From Paraglomus occultum (lineage: Eukaryota; Glomeromycota; Glomeromycetes; Paraglomerales; Paraglomeraceae), in the NCBI GenBank assembly GCA_910592205.1, contig CAJVPJ010000007.1, forward strand, positions 34,758-98,757: a DNA stretch of 64,000 nucleotides. Reading direction: 5' to 3'. The number at the start of each line of letters is the position of its first letter. The first letter of the stretch is position 1. Shown piece by piece: positions 1 through 13,100 of this stretch. The position numbers were made by a program, and so were the translations under genes. The notes beneath the pieces are model-generated. The model was not told the DNA's origin. It worked only from the letters and a program-made list of their open reading frames with translations, and made no database searches.

Positions 1-35
1 AAGTCATTCCAAGTATTAATTGAATTTTTTTATAG

Positions 36-428
36 ATGTTGGCGTTGATGGTATTGCTGGTAATTGCGATAGTTTTTAACATATGCGCATCTACACTGTC
101 GTTCTTGCCGATAACGCCAAAAAACTTCTGGGTATCACAGGTAGATTTGAGTTACACACGTTAAAATCGGGTTACATAAACTTGAATTACTAATACTAAA
201 TCTCTTTTTTTTCCTTTCAAAAAACAGTCAACACAAAACATAGCAACCGCCATAGCTGCGAGTATAGTAATATTTGTTCTTCATGATTCGACAATAGGCC
301 GCTGCCTTCCGAAAACATACGCTGCCTTTGAGGAAACTGGAGATAATTCAATCACTAGCCAAGCAAATCAAGAAATAGAATGTACCACAATAACTCGTAC
401 CGAGGGAAGTGGGGGAGGGGATAGTTAG
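36..428 (+). CDS. 3' end of a small membrane protein gene (5' partial)
   Basis: Two exons, 36-140 and 228-428, joined by a GT-AG intron of 87 bases with a branch-like CTAAT near its 3' end. Together they encode 101 residues and a stop. The first exon follows directly on an AG acceptor, so the Met at 36 may be internal and the gene probably starts left of the window. Exon 1 is a hydrophobic stretch rich in Leu, Val and Ile of about 18 residues, typical of a membrane helix. Exon 2 opens with a second hydrophobic stretch and ends in a polar tail with EGSGGGDS at the C-terminus. I do not recognise the family; the last part of a multi-pass membrane protein is likely. The exon structure and frame continuity are seen; the membrane location is inferred. 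Confidence 0.55.
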
Positions 429-2268
429 AATGGAAAAAGTATATTCTTTACACTCCGATTAAGCATTCGCTTTTGCTTTGGGGAGATGGTATTTGTCAAA
501 AAAAAAACGTATATAATTTAATAATATTACAGCATAGACACGGAATCGAACATATAGTACCGAGAGTATTAGAATGATTATCTCTTGAAGATGTGGAGAT
601 ACGTAGTATTTTTTTTTTAATTTGTATAGATATTTACGATAACGTATAACGTATATTTTAATTGTACAGTGAACCCCACGAATGTTTGGCAATGCGGCTA
701 GTATAAAGAAAAACACATTGTTGTATGAACGTATTATACTAATACGTACAAACACTATTTTTAATTAGATACAGTACACGCAAGAGAAGTTTGTATTTGT
801 TTTTTTGTTGTTTTCTTGTTTTGAATTTTTGTTGTTTTCTTGTTTTGGATTTTTCGTTTATTGTCAGCCTAACTTACACTACAGAACAAGACATCTTTGT
901 TATTAAAACAATTGACGATATAAATTCTCAGACAAAAAAACTGCGAGTAAACTTTATCTCTCCAGTAAAAAAAGCTTATACATATTCAGTTCAACTCACA
1001 ATATATAACTCATGCCTATTTTAATTGAAAAACCAAATTCCGTAACCATGTTCTATCATGCCCCAATACGTTTGAAGCAAAAAGATTTTCTGTTAAAATT
1101 TTCCGATAAAGCTCCCCATTCATGTTTTCTTATATTTTACTAAAGTAGTATTGCGAAATAATTAGAAAAGACAACTTTTTGCCAATTTTATTAAGATGAG
1201 ACTTTGCGCTATAATCCTTTGCACTAGCTGTTAACATTGATACTTAAACTGGTACACAAACGCGATAGCCGAGATTACAGAAACTGTTCTTGGTGCAATA
1301 TTGAGGTCAGGGTAAGTTTGGTTAATCCCAAGTGCGACTAGTCCCAGATATGTTTTCTGGCAAGAAGCGTATTGCGAATCTCAGTAATGAAAAAAACAAC
1401 CTCTTATTACCACGCATAACCGCCAGTCAACGGTTTGAAAACCATTTTATTGTTTTTAGCCGAAATATTCAAATACAGTTATCTGCAAAAAAAAAGTAAT
1501 TTACAGCATTTTTTCTATAGTTTATGTATGGATAACTTTCCTAATTTTGGATGTACTAACCTCATGTAAAATACAAACAAAAACTTGTCTCTAGTATTAT
1601 TAATTTTACGTAATGTAAGTTTAATCTTTGCCAACTTTGAGAGAGTTATTCAAAATGGCTCGATCTAAGCAAGAACATTTCTAAAGCAGGAAATTATGCA
1701 ACACTTTTGCACGAATTCCACTCAAAAATATGCTGGAATCCCAAAAAAGCGTAATGGAACTAAAAGTTCAAAAACTCGTAATTATGGTTGAAAAGTGGGA
1801 TAATATTCTCGATAACCTTTTAATTACTTTACTATGTTCAATGGAACAGCACTATGTAAATTATTGCAGTATTGAAAAAAGCAATGAAAAAAAGCTACAT
1901 TAATAGAATCTGTTGTTTTCAAGCTTTTAATGTTATATAATGTTTATAAATTTAGAACAATTTAAACAGTTGTTATTTTTTTTGCACCCTACTGGATATC
2001 TTGCTCGGATTAATATTCAAACACTACGTAATTCGGCAAACTTTCTCTCGGCATCATTTTCGAACCATTCCAACTGCGACCTATCTCCAAGAAATTCACA
2101 GTTTTACGCCTTGTCGCTTGCAGATGTTCATGTAATTGTGACTGGGTAAGTCAATTTGTGTAGCAATCTAATTAGAATAAAAACTTACCTCGTTCATGTA
2201 CTCCACATATTATATTAATATGTCACGTTTTACCATGGTTCACGTGAAATTAGAACCATTGGTAGGAA
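429..2268. other. gene-free stretch
   Basis: AT-rich DNA with homopolymer runs. Short open frames exist (for example 791-1024 and 1940-2149) but they are low complexity or have no codon pattern, splice context or recognisable motif. Nothing is called here except the short direct repeat at 802-849. Confidence 0.5.
802..849. repeat. two-copy 24-base direct repeat
   Basis: A T-rich unit (TTTTTGTTGTTTTCTTG and following bases) occurs twice head to tail, differing by one base at the end. It looks like replication slippage in a gene-free area. Confidence 0.7.
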
Positions 2269-2736
2269 ATGTCTAAATTTAGTATGCATCACACGCAAAA
2301 TGGCGAGCACGGACATACTGTTTCCTTTCTTCTATCTCACTCTATCTACACGTTATATTTTAACATGTCTTTCGCGGAGGCCCTAATATCATCAACAACT
2401 GTCATAATGAATGAAATAGAATCATACAACGCGAACAATGAGAACAAAATCTCCTACATAAGCATTGAACCTAGTAGTGGAGTGACCACAATTTGTTATG
2501 AGAACGGTCAGATATTCACATTTGACGACGACGACGATGACACCAGCATCACTACAACTAGCGACAGCGACAGCGATAACGACAGTGCTAACGACAGCGA
2601 TAACGACAGTGCTAACGACAGTGCTAACGATAGTGATAACGACAATGGTGTTGTCGGAAAGCAGGCAGCGAAACAGACGATCACGGTCCATCCCGTTGAT
2701 TATGATAATTATAGAGACCACATCAAAAGACATTAG
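2269..2736 (+). CDS. hypothetical Asp/Ser-rich acidic protein
   Basis: A single open frame of 155 residues with no intron needed. Residues about 85-125 are almost wholly Asp, Ser, Asn and Ala, written by a minisatellite of GACAGTGCTAACGACAGCG-like units, and the tail is basic (NYRDHIKRH). A second Met at 2365 (residue 33, MSFAEALISS) is an equally plausible start and removes a His-rich leader. No domain is recognised. Acidic Ser-Asp repeats can be phosphorylated linkers in nuclear or wall proteins, but nothing here decides that. The antisense frame is also open because of the repeat, so the open frame alone is weak proof of a gene. Confidence 0.4.
   Translation: MSKFSMHHTQNGEHGHTVSFLLSHSIYTLYFNMSFAEALISSTTVIMNEIESYNANNENKISYISIEPSSGVTTICYENGQIFTFDDDDDDTSITTTSDSDSDNDSANDSDNDSANDSANDSDNDNGVVGKQAAKQTITVHPVDYDNYRDHIKRH
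2561..2644. repeat. Asp-Ser minisatellite
   Basis: Imperfect tandem units of 6-12 bases (GATAAC, GACAGC, GACAGTGCTAAC) running inside the acidic ORF. The unit is a multiple of three, so length changes keep frame. Confidence 0.75.
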
Positions 2737-5700
2737 CCGATCCCGGCAAATAAATTGATATTTGAACGTGGAAACTGCGTAAATCACAGGTTAGGGTTAG
2801 GGTACGGAATCTTGGAGAGAAGATTTTCCATTAAGTAAATTGGAAATAAAACTATGCGAAGCATAGTGATTTTGTCGTGGTGGTACTCGGAACAATTGTC
2901 TTCTAGAAAGATAGCCTTTTTTTCCTTGTTAGGTTTCCCCATCTTCGTTTTATGTAATAAGGCGGATGTTTGTATTTGTCTTTAATGTCGAGATTTGATA
3001 TTAGTTTTCTAATAAAGACAATGTTTTGTATTTATGATTGCAGTATTACTATTGAGTCCTGAATATTATGGTAATAACTGTCGCGTATGATAACATCACG
3101 TGTCCTACTTCGGTAGAAGGACTTTTGACTTATTGCGATCGGACAGGATATGATGCCTGAAAAGTTTTTCGTAAAGGTATCTGACTTCGCTCAACATTGG
3201 TCACTTTGCATATTCTCTTCTCGTTCCAATATCGATGCGCACGTGCTTCCCTATGCGAAGGAATAATCAATTATTGGTATAAGTAAACTATTGTCTTTGA
3301 CTGCTTTCCTACTGGTGGGTATGGTGATCCTTTATTTTCCCCGAGAGATTATTTCAATTAATATTATTCTGAAAGCTGGCGAGTTCGCGATTAATCTTTA
3401 CTAACATTTGTTGCAGTACTTTTTTTCTTCTTTTTTCTTCTACGTAACCAATTTTGTCTGTATCACTGTAAAACTTTCTGTCAAAAGGTTGTTCCGTCTT
3501 ATTGGAAAACAAAAGACAAGAACAATAAAGGATCCATTAGATAGAAACCAACCCCCTTCCTGTTGCAGAGATAATGTATTCCGACAGTAACTTTATTTTC
3601 TAAACAAAGATAAATAAGCCGTTTAACTTTATATGGAAAATGTTATCCAATTAAAGGGTTTGTGATGACCAGGCGCACCTGTATTCCTTTATTTAGTACG
3701 GATGGCGTAGATTGACAAGATAGTATTACCTTGAGGCTTTTTATGTTCTCTGTTTTCGATGGATGCATAGTATACGGAGATTGTAGTTTGTTGGAGAGAA
3801 AAGGCCAGTAATGTTTCAAAGGCCTTTTCATCTAAAAATTGTATGACGGGTCAAGGTCGACTAGTTTTATGAACGTCACTTCCAGAAGGGACTGCCTCTT
3901 TCGTATGATATGCAAATCTATATTCTTTAAAATAATATATGCTAAAGTTTTTATCACAAATGGGTCGAACAGATTGTAAATTTTCTCTTTTTAAGTAAAC
4001 TACCGTCTTTCATAAGACCGATATTCATTACTCCAAACGGTTATGTCTAACTCAAGAATCCGTTCAATAGATCCGTTTCTAATTTCTTTCCCAGTACATA
4101 CAGGCTGACTTGTCTGATCTTACAATGAGGCGATCGCAGCGCTTACCAGATTCTAAGAAAGTCAGTTTTCTCATCCAGATAGACTACTACTTTTGAGCAA
4201 ATCCTACGTAAGTTTCAATTTTTAAAAAAATCGGTTGCTCGGAAAGCGTTCTTTTTTGAATTGGTAACCGGATTGTTATTATCATGATTATTAATATTCC
4301 TTCGTGCGACTGCTAATTGAAGATTGTTGACACCAGGCAAAATCTTATTTGCCTAGCCTATCACAATGTGGTGGTCACTTTTGGCAGGAGGTGCATCCGC
4401 AAGCAACATTGTGCGATGTGACTGTAAACACCAGATATTGCGCTCTGGTGATACATTTTCGGTTGGCGAGTCAAGTACAACCAAACATTCCAGCGTGTAG
4501 TGATGGGCATAATTATAATTGTTATAAGCATTACGGAAATTGAACGACAATGACAGGATAATGTTTCAGCCCATTTTTTATTAAAAGACTTGGTCATACC
4601 CAGTTATTTCTTTTACTCGCGCTTGCCACGTGAATCAAATACGTACATCCAATTATGGTTACTTCTATAGAAATAAATTACTTTGTTGTGTGTTCCGCCC
4701 AATACACCTCCAACTCCCAAATTCGCCCTCATTGTTTTACAGACAAATCCCCTTTCTTGCAAATTGGCGCTTACTTAATAAAATTAGCGCTATCCGTCGG
4801 GGATATAAATTCTTCCCTTGTTCGCAAAAGAAGAGTAGCCGATTTTCGTTATAGGTAAGGTTTCATTATCTAATTACTCTTGATATTGTTTATGAAACGC
4901 CCAAGTACTAGTGAACACTCGTCAATTGGATAACCTGCTGTCAAATTAAAAGTCGGCCCTGTAGTATAAATTAGATGTGTAAAGATATATAGTCGATTTC
5001 CAGATGCATATTTAAAATATATGCATATACAACATCCCAAACATGCATAGAGTGCAGTACGTAACAATTGTCATACTTTTCTTTCTTTTTTTTTCTCTTT
5101 TTTTTTTTTCTTCCTTGCTGCACTGTCTGGAACACTGTCTCTCCTGATGGTCCCCAACGGACTTCTTTGACATGGCCAACCCATGTGAACAACCGTCGAC
5201 AATCGCACACGTTACATTGATTGCATAACTACAGGGGCCGGTTTACCCTATCTTCTGTTGCATCTTGTGTTTACACAAGAGTTGTACACGGCATTTTTAA
5301 TTCGTTGACGATGTCAATCTCACCTACCGAACGCAATGTGAGCACGAAGAAGTAGCTTACTGGCAATTAGGTTCAGCATTGGGAGGAAGTGGGGGGAGAA
5401 AAGGGGGGGGGGGAGTTGTGTATAATCTATTTTTAAACGTTATATCGGTTATCATTTACTCCTTGTACGTATATTCCGCAATTCGTATGCATATTCTTTT
5501 GACAAACAGTTTTTAGTTTGGGATTCTGAGAAGCTTATTGTTAAGGGGGGAAGGAGGAGGACGACGATCACAACATTGTGTTTACATGTAATCAAATGCT
5601 TTTTCATTCAACTCAAAAATGGTGTATGTACTTACGCCATGCTGTCGTGTTCAGATGGTATGATTTAAACCGTCTAAGCCACATTATTAAAGCAATAAAA

Positions 5701-7103
5701 AGTAAATACATCTATATACCTATTTATTCATTTATTATATCTATGCACAGTATGTTACGATTTGATTATGCACGGCAAAGTTCTTATAATACACTAACAA
5801 AGAGGAATTGTCCAGAAAGTCCTGGAACATCTGTACTTAACAGGGCATTTAAGCTTATAATATAGTCTGTGTTTGTTCAACGCAACACCAACACTGGAAT
5901 TAACATCAAATATAGCCAAATATGAAATAGGTCGATACGATGGTGATAATGATAATAAAATTGATCATGATAACGTATTAATATGTACACATAAATAAAT
6001 GTCGTTATTTCGTAAAGATACTCTGTTGCCCCAGTTCGCAGTTTCTGCTTAGACTGTTCCCTGACAGGGGCTCCTACCGTATTGGAATAACAATGTTATT
6101 TACGAGCGTGCAATAACGAATTAACATATATTGATGGTTAAAAGAAATACGGTTAATGTTTATACATTAATATTAATCTGGGGCAATTAGCCAGACAAAA
6201 GAAAGATGGCTTCTTGATAATCAATACATGCTTAACACTAACTTGTCGATTCCTTTACACAACTATATGCATCGAATGCTGACACGCTGAAGCACGCCTA
6301 TTGTTCATCCGCTATATACCATTTGTACGTTTTATATGCACGATAATACTGTACATACGATAATTATATATGCGTCGGCACTTTGTATAATAGCATATAT
6401 TGAGAGCGATGTTATAGAATAACGGGACGATCTTTATAATCTGGGAAGATCTCAAGTTACTCGGAAACAAGATTCGTCACCATCACCCAGTCTTACACAA
6501 TCCAAATATGATACAATCAAATAACAACCTTGTGGAATGGTCTTGTGGCTTTGTTATGAGGATAATTGGTTGGTATGCAAAAGGGCTTGTAGAATAAATT
6601 AAGCGATAACAATAAGTTCTGATAAAATAAAAAAATCAATTCAATTGAATACACATGAAATTTACTCTTTTGAATATAATTAATATACATGATACAAGAA
6701 ACATAGCATATATCGACTATCAACCATCAACTAATAATTGTTCAATTATCAATATCAATAATCGGTCCAAGTGATCGCTCGTCCTGTTGGAAAAGCTTTT
6801 TTCTTCCCCTGTGCGACCGGATAAGTTTAGCCTTTCCCTCAGCCAACCTTTTTTGCAACACTAATCTAAAATATCAAGTTCTTTGTTGTATGGGAAAATA
6901 TCAATATTTTGTAGAACAATCCTCTTTCCTCATAAAATGCCATCATCCCACTCGGTTCAAGCTCTTTGCACCCACCGAAATTCCTTATATTTCGGAAAAC
7001 GGTTTAGTTTTATTTATATTTATTTATCGTTCTCGTTGCTTCAAGAGATAGCCCTCACTATTTTCTATCTTGGCAACGAACGTGTATTAAACGAAACACG
7101 ATC
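2737..7103. other. long gene-free stretch
   Basis: About 4.4 kb without a gene I can support. It holds two TTAGGG units at 2789-2802, a G-run near 5403-5414, a T/C-rich tract near 5080-5115 and many short frames without coding character. The last 300 bases are the upstream region of the giant gene that starts at 7104. Confidence 0.5.
2789..2802 (+). repeat. two TTAGGG units (telomere-like)
   Basis: The string GGTTAGGGTTAGGG matches the fungal and vertebrate telomere unit. Two copies are too few to call a telomere or a telomeric scar, so this is recorded only as an observation. Confidence 0.35.
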
Positions 7104-10100
7104 ATGACTATCGAAACGCAAGAGTTTCCTCATGGAGACTTTTACATCAAGTCGGCAGCTTCTCCCTCCGGAAATTCTACGACTGCCGCACCCGCTCAGA
7201 ATTTAGTTATCGACATTGAGCGTGGTGGTTTTGGGGGTTTCTTTGGTAATCCCAAGACTAACGTCCAGCGTCAAAAGAGTAATACTGATCACGATTCAAA
7301 TCAATTATGGAGATACGACAACGGCTGGCTAGTTAACAAGAATTCGAACAATGTCCTCGAAGTTGAAGCGGGTAATGTGTCTGTTTTAATTTGATATAGA
7401 TGCCAAGTTTTAGATGTAGATTGATATTTAGATGAAAATCACATGCCTTCAATTTGAGTTGATGCGATTAGATCATGTGACTGTGGAGAGAATGTTTTAA
7501 TGCAGGGGGTTATATGAAAATATGTAAAAGTATTTGTCCCCACCCCATGTCTATTTTGTTTATATGTGTATATAATATCCCACCATGTAAATAAATTACA
7601 GAAATAGTTTATCACAAAAACTATCAACATTAATATCCAGACGCCTACAATCATAACTATGATCGGGGAATATCATCTAGCCATACTAATAACATTCGGG
7701 TAGATAGTTTATTGTCGTAAAACGTCCCAGAATTAGTTAAATTGTGTCCGCATTTATAGTCATAATATAATCTCATTGTCATCATGATCATGATTGTTTG
7801 ATTCACCTACTTGGCACTCATACTCTCTGTGTTGGTTTCGATAATCTCAAATCAGGCAAACCCGGTAATCGCCTCGTCCTTGCCCAACGAAAAGCTCTCG
7901 TCAATGCCAACAACCAACGATGGATTCTCACGAAAGAAGGTCATATCGCTTTACAACAAAATCCGCAACTCGTGTTAGAAATCAAGGGCGCCGTAAAAGA
8001 TGCTGCGCAAATCTTGTTGGCCGACACTAGTTCAAAAACTTTCGGAAAATCTAGCAATTCTGCAGTTTGGGTAGTGATACCTACTAGCACACCTAAATCT
8101 GGTATGTGATTTTTGTGCAGTCGGTCGTTTTATTGATTTCCTAGCCCGCATTGCCCGTACTTGATGTAATTCGATTTGTTTTTCGGTTTAGCCAATGCTA
8201 TCGGTGTATTGAGAGTCGAGTTTGTTCAAGCAAAGGACGTTTTGAATGTCGATAATTGGGTTCCTGGAGGTACTAAAAACATGCGTTTCATATATCATCG
8301 TGTGGTCAAGGGAAGCATTACGATATTCACAATTCATGCGTTTATTGTTATTAGGCAAATCCGATCCTTATGTTCGCGTCTTTCCATTTGGAAGCAACAA
8401 CATCATTGCTTCTACCAGAGTCATCGACGATGATTTGAATCCCGTTTGGAATGAAGTTCACTATCTGCCAATAAAACAAATTAACGAGAAATTTATATTC
8501 GAGCTGATGGATTCTAACACTTTTACAAAAGATAAGACTCTCGGCAAGATAACTTTCCAAGTTACTGATGAACTTGTCAAATTCAACAAGGGCGTATATG
8601 TAGGCACTGAGAAAGGTATCGACAGGTAAAGTCAAACTTTCCCAAATTGCACGAGTCACCCGTTGTCGAATTCAATGTCTCGTTTCTCTAAGACTTTTAT
8701 TTTGGTCAATTTTAGATGGGAAAAGCTACCAAAGAAGGGACAGCTTCACTACCGCGCCAAATTCTTCCCTCTATCAACTCTTCATCAACCCGGCCCAGAC
8801 TTTCTTGAAAATCTTCGCAAGAAACCATATGACCTATCGGCATTCTACACTCTTCTATTCCATCAAGAACCAAATGGCAGTTTCTTGCCGTCAAATGGAT
8901 TAGCCAATTTGTTTGGTTTAGAAACAGGAACTCTACTTGTTCAGAAATTCAAAGCCGAGTGTCAGAACGAGAAGGCGCAAAAATTGAGCGAAGCCGTTTG
9001 GGTCACGAGTATGGTCATTTGGTTCTTGAAACTTTTGTTGAAAGACTATCAAGGCGAGTGGAGTGGTGTCTATGATCGCGCGGAGCGATATATCGGTACC
9101 ACAGTTAACAATTTGGAATTGGAAGAAGTCGTTTTCATCGCTGGTGGAAATGCTGTTAGCAAGCTGTTTAACATCTCGCTAGATCAAAGTATGTATAAAG
9201 CTGTTGCTATTAAATCGTAAAATTTTATGCTTGAAGCTTGGACAACAAAACTTATCATTTATCTACTTTTAAGGCTCTTTGCTTACGAGGCCATCCCGCA
9301 AAACCGTAAAGGTTAGCCACATTCGTCGTACCTTCCAGTACCAAAACAGTAATGGCGCCTTCAGGATAGACGATGACTTGGCCAAGATCATTGGTTTCAA
9401 GAATGCAGAACATCTTCGTACTAGCATTAATGAAGCAGTTTCCAAGCGCAAACTAAGTTCAAGGATAACTCAACTCGAAACGCACGTCTGGGTTACTGTT
9501 TTCGTTCTTCATTACTACCGTTACGTGGCTATAGATCACCGAGAAATTTGGATTAACAGCTATTGGTCGGCTTACCGATGGCTTTGGGCCCAATTTGGAA
9601 ACAAGGAACCAGTTGAAATCGATGCATTCCGCGTCGTAAAGGACATTGCTATTAACCATTATTCTATCGATAAAGAAACAATAGATCTTGACATTACCTG
9701 GGAAAAAGAAGTTTCATCGCAAAAGGTTGACATCCGTGAAGGCAGAACTCAGAGTACACGAGAGCTTGGTAATTAATTCGTTGATTCGATTTTTTTAAGT
9801 AAATTGCATCAGGTACTTGAGAGTTTACCTCCCTTCCCCTTTTTTCTTCGATCATGTTTAACAGTTGCCAAGAAGCTTCTTGGTATTGCACGTATCCACA
9901 TTGTTAGCGCAAAGAAACTTCCCTCGGCTGATTGGTGGTTCAGTGGTGGAAAATCCGACCCATACGTTAAGATTACCAATGCACAAACCGGCTGGCAGCT
10001 TGGACAGACGCAAACCATCTATAATAACGACTCACCGCGATGGAACGAAATCTTTTACATTCCGGTATACGAACTTAACAACAAATATACACTCAGCGTT

Positions 10101-13100
10101 TACGACTACAACGCATTACTCAGCGACACGCTCTTGGGTCTTTACAGTCTGGAATTGAAAGATTTTGTCAAGCTTTGTGCGGATGGCCATATCGAAGGCA
10201 AGCACTCTGACAGATACGTGGACCTCAGATACAAGGGATCTAAGAAAGGACAATTGCACCTTATATGTGACTTTTATTCGTTCACCGACTTTGACGTGGA
10301 TCATGGAGTTAAAATTGACACCTCCACCATAAATATTCGCCACCTGTTCCTTCTCATTACGCTTCAGCGAACAGATGGTTCTTTCGTACTTAACAAGCGC
10401 TTGGCGAGACTGTTCAACTTTTCATCCGAGGCTGAACTTATCACTGCATTTACAGCTCAAATTTCCGACGACGAACAGCTCAAGTTACTCGACAGGAAAG
10501 TCTACACCGCAGTCCTTGTGACTTCGTTCATGAGAATCTTATTGTGGAAACATAGCAATGAATGGATGGGAAGCTGTGCAAAGACGGAAGAATGGATCAG
10601 CTTAAATATAAATGATGAAGAGGTTGAAGAACGTCTATATGTTGCCTCTAATCGCTTCGTGATTGATCTCTTTAAATTTGATCAATGGGAAAGCGAGGAA
10701 CACAAACGCGTTGTTGTCACTACGACTCAAAAAACAATTATCACTCGACGTACCGTTACCATCCGCATCGTTCGCCGCTTTCTGTCATATCAAAGTGAAA
10801 CCGGTTCGTACGAACACAATCAAAAAATCACAGAATTGCTCGGGTACGAAAGCATTGACGAGTCCAAGCAACATTTGGACGTACACTTTTCTTCATACTC
10901 AAAGGCAAGCAAGGTTAGTCATGAAGTCCGTATCACCGCGATCATGCTTTGGTATCTACGTTACGTGTGTGTAGACCATCGCGCAGAATGGGCTCAGTCA
11001 TATGTAAAGTCGCACAAGTGGTTGTCTGCTCAAATAAATGACGCCGCGGTCGAAGCAGAAGTGCTCGAGGCAGCACGGAAATTTGTCATTGAGAGATACG
11101 AAGTCGAAGAAGAAGCTATTGAAAGTGATAAATCCTTTGAACTTATTTTCACGAGTCAAGACAAGATAACCGAAGAAGACCGTAAGAAGTTGGCACGCAA
11201 AGTTGAGGAGGAAAGTGAAACCAAATCTGATAGTATAATCGGTATTATCAGACTAAACATCCGTCGTGCAAAGGACCTTTCAAAGAGCAGCAGTCTTTTT
11301 ACAACAACAGATCCCTATATCCGTATTATCGATGGTTCCGGTAAAAAAGTTGCTACCACTGTAATAAATCGTTCTACTAGAAATCCAGTATGGGAAGAGG
11401 TTCACTTTGTATCCGTTTATGCTCCGAATGAGAAGATCAACCTGGAAATTTTTGATTCGAACCTCCTGACCGATGAAAATCTTGGACACTATACCCTTGA
11501 TATTTCTGGTTTTGTCAAACAGAATGATGAGGGAATATTTGAGAATGGCGAATTCCCAGAGAGTTGGGTGAAAGTTCAGCTTCCCAATGGCAGTGGCACT
11601 CAAGGCGAACTCCAAATCGGAGCGAAATTCTTCTCGACAGCTCTTATTCTCGAAGACAAATTCATCTTTTCGCCGACAACTGTCAACGAGCGCTTGTTTT
11701 ACATTCTCATCAGCTGGCGAAGACCTGATAATGCGTTCGAATTTTCGTATGGCCTTGCGCGGTTTTTCAATTTCACTTCGGCCGAGGAATTGCGAGATAG
11801 TTTTGGAGGCGCTCTTGCTAATGACAAAGCTCTTCGCTCCCTTGATCTTAACGTGTGGTCAACCGCTCTTGCTATAGGATACTTGAAGATTTTCTTCTGG
11901 AACTTTGAAAAGGAATGGAAAACTATCGCGGAAAGTTCGGAACGATGGATTAGCTCTCAGATTTATGATGTGGATGATGAGGATCGTCTGTTTGACGTTG
12001 TACGCAACTACATCTTGCAAAGATTCAAGATCACATTATCTGATAAACAACAAAAAGTTCTTCAAACAAGTGGTATGTGTGTTGTTATATGCATAGTTGT
12101 TATTACTGTATTCGAATTAACATTTATTAACTTTTCCACTTTTTCGTTTTTGCAAAAGTCATTACGGGTAAAATTATTACGCGCAAAACCATTACCATCC
12201 GCATTGTTCGCCACTTCTTGACATACCAGACTACGGAAGGCCGTTACAGCCTTAATGACAAGATAGCCGCTTTTTACGGCTTTGAAAGCACGACTAAGTT
12301 TACGGAACATTTACGAAAGCACTTTAAATCTGATCGCGTCAAGAAGGTGCACATTGATGTCTGGGTTACGGCAGTCACTTTGTGGTATATGAGACTGGTC
12401 GCTGTTGATTATCGAGCGGATTGGAGTGAACGATACAATTCGTCCTATGTTTGGCTAAAGAGACAAATTGACCAAGATGCTCAGCTCGAAACGGAAATAT
12501 TCGAATCTGCAAAGAAATGGGTAGTTGAGAGATACGAAGTTGACAAAGAGGCTATAGCCGCTGACGACAGTTTTGTAAAGGAACAAGAGAATAAAACCAA
12601 AATTATTGAAGCAGATAACGAAAAGAAGATAAAAGAAGGTACTTTCTTTTTCTTCAATTTGAACCTTAAGAGATTTTTTTGTCTTTGACATAATATACTG
12701 ACGGTTTGAAAAATGTTATTTCAACAGGCGCTGTAATCATCATGACTCGTCGTCTTATTACTCTCAACTTTGTCAAGAAATATATTTCGTTCCAGAAACA
12801 TGATGGGCAGTTCACCGCGGACGCCGCCTTTGTTAAAATACTCGGCTTTGAATCTCGCAAAGACTTTGAACAAGACATTAATGTCTATATCAAATCAAAA
12901 CGCGTATCTGAACTGGATATCCACGTTATTTCCACTGCCGTTACTCTCTGGTATTTACGCTTGGTTGCCATTGATCATCGTAATGAGTGGCAATCAGTCT
13001 ACGAAAAATCATCCAAATGGTTATCGGTGACCATCAACGATGCGAAGCTTGAGCAAGAACTACATGAATACGCCAAGAGCTTTGTCATTGAGAAATACCA

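Noticed and set aside
2789-2802. Possible telomere or internal telomeric scar
   Set aside because: Only two TTAGGG units, no gradient of degenerate repeats beside them; kept only as a short repeat.
4350-4600. Overlapping open frames on both strands
   Set aside because: Three frames are open at once in a short span; none has splice sites, codon pattern or a known motif.
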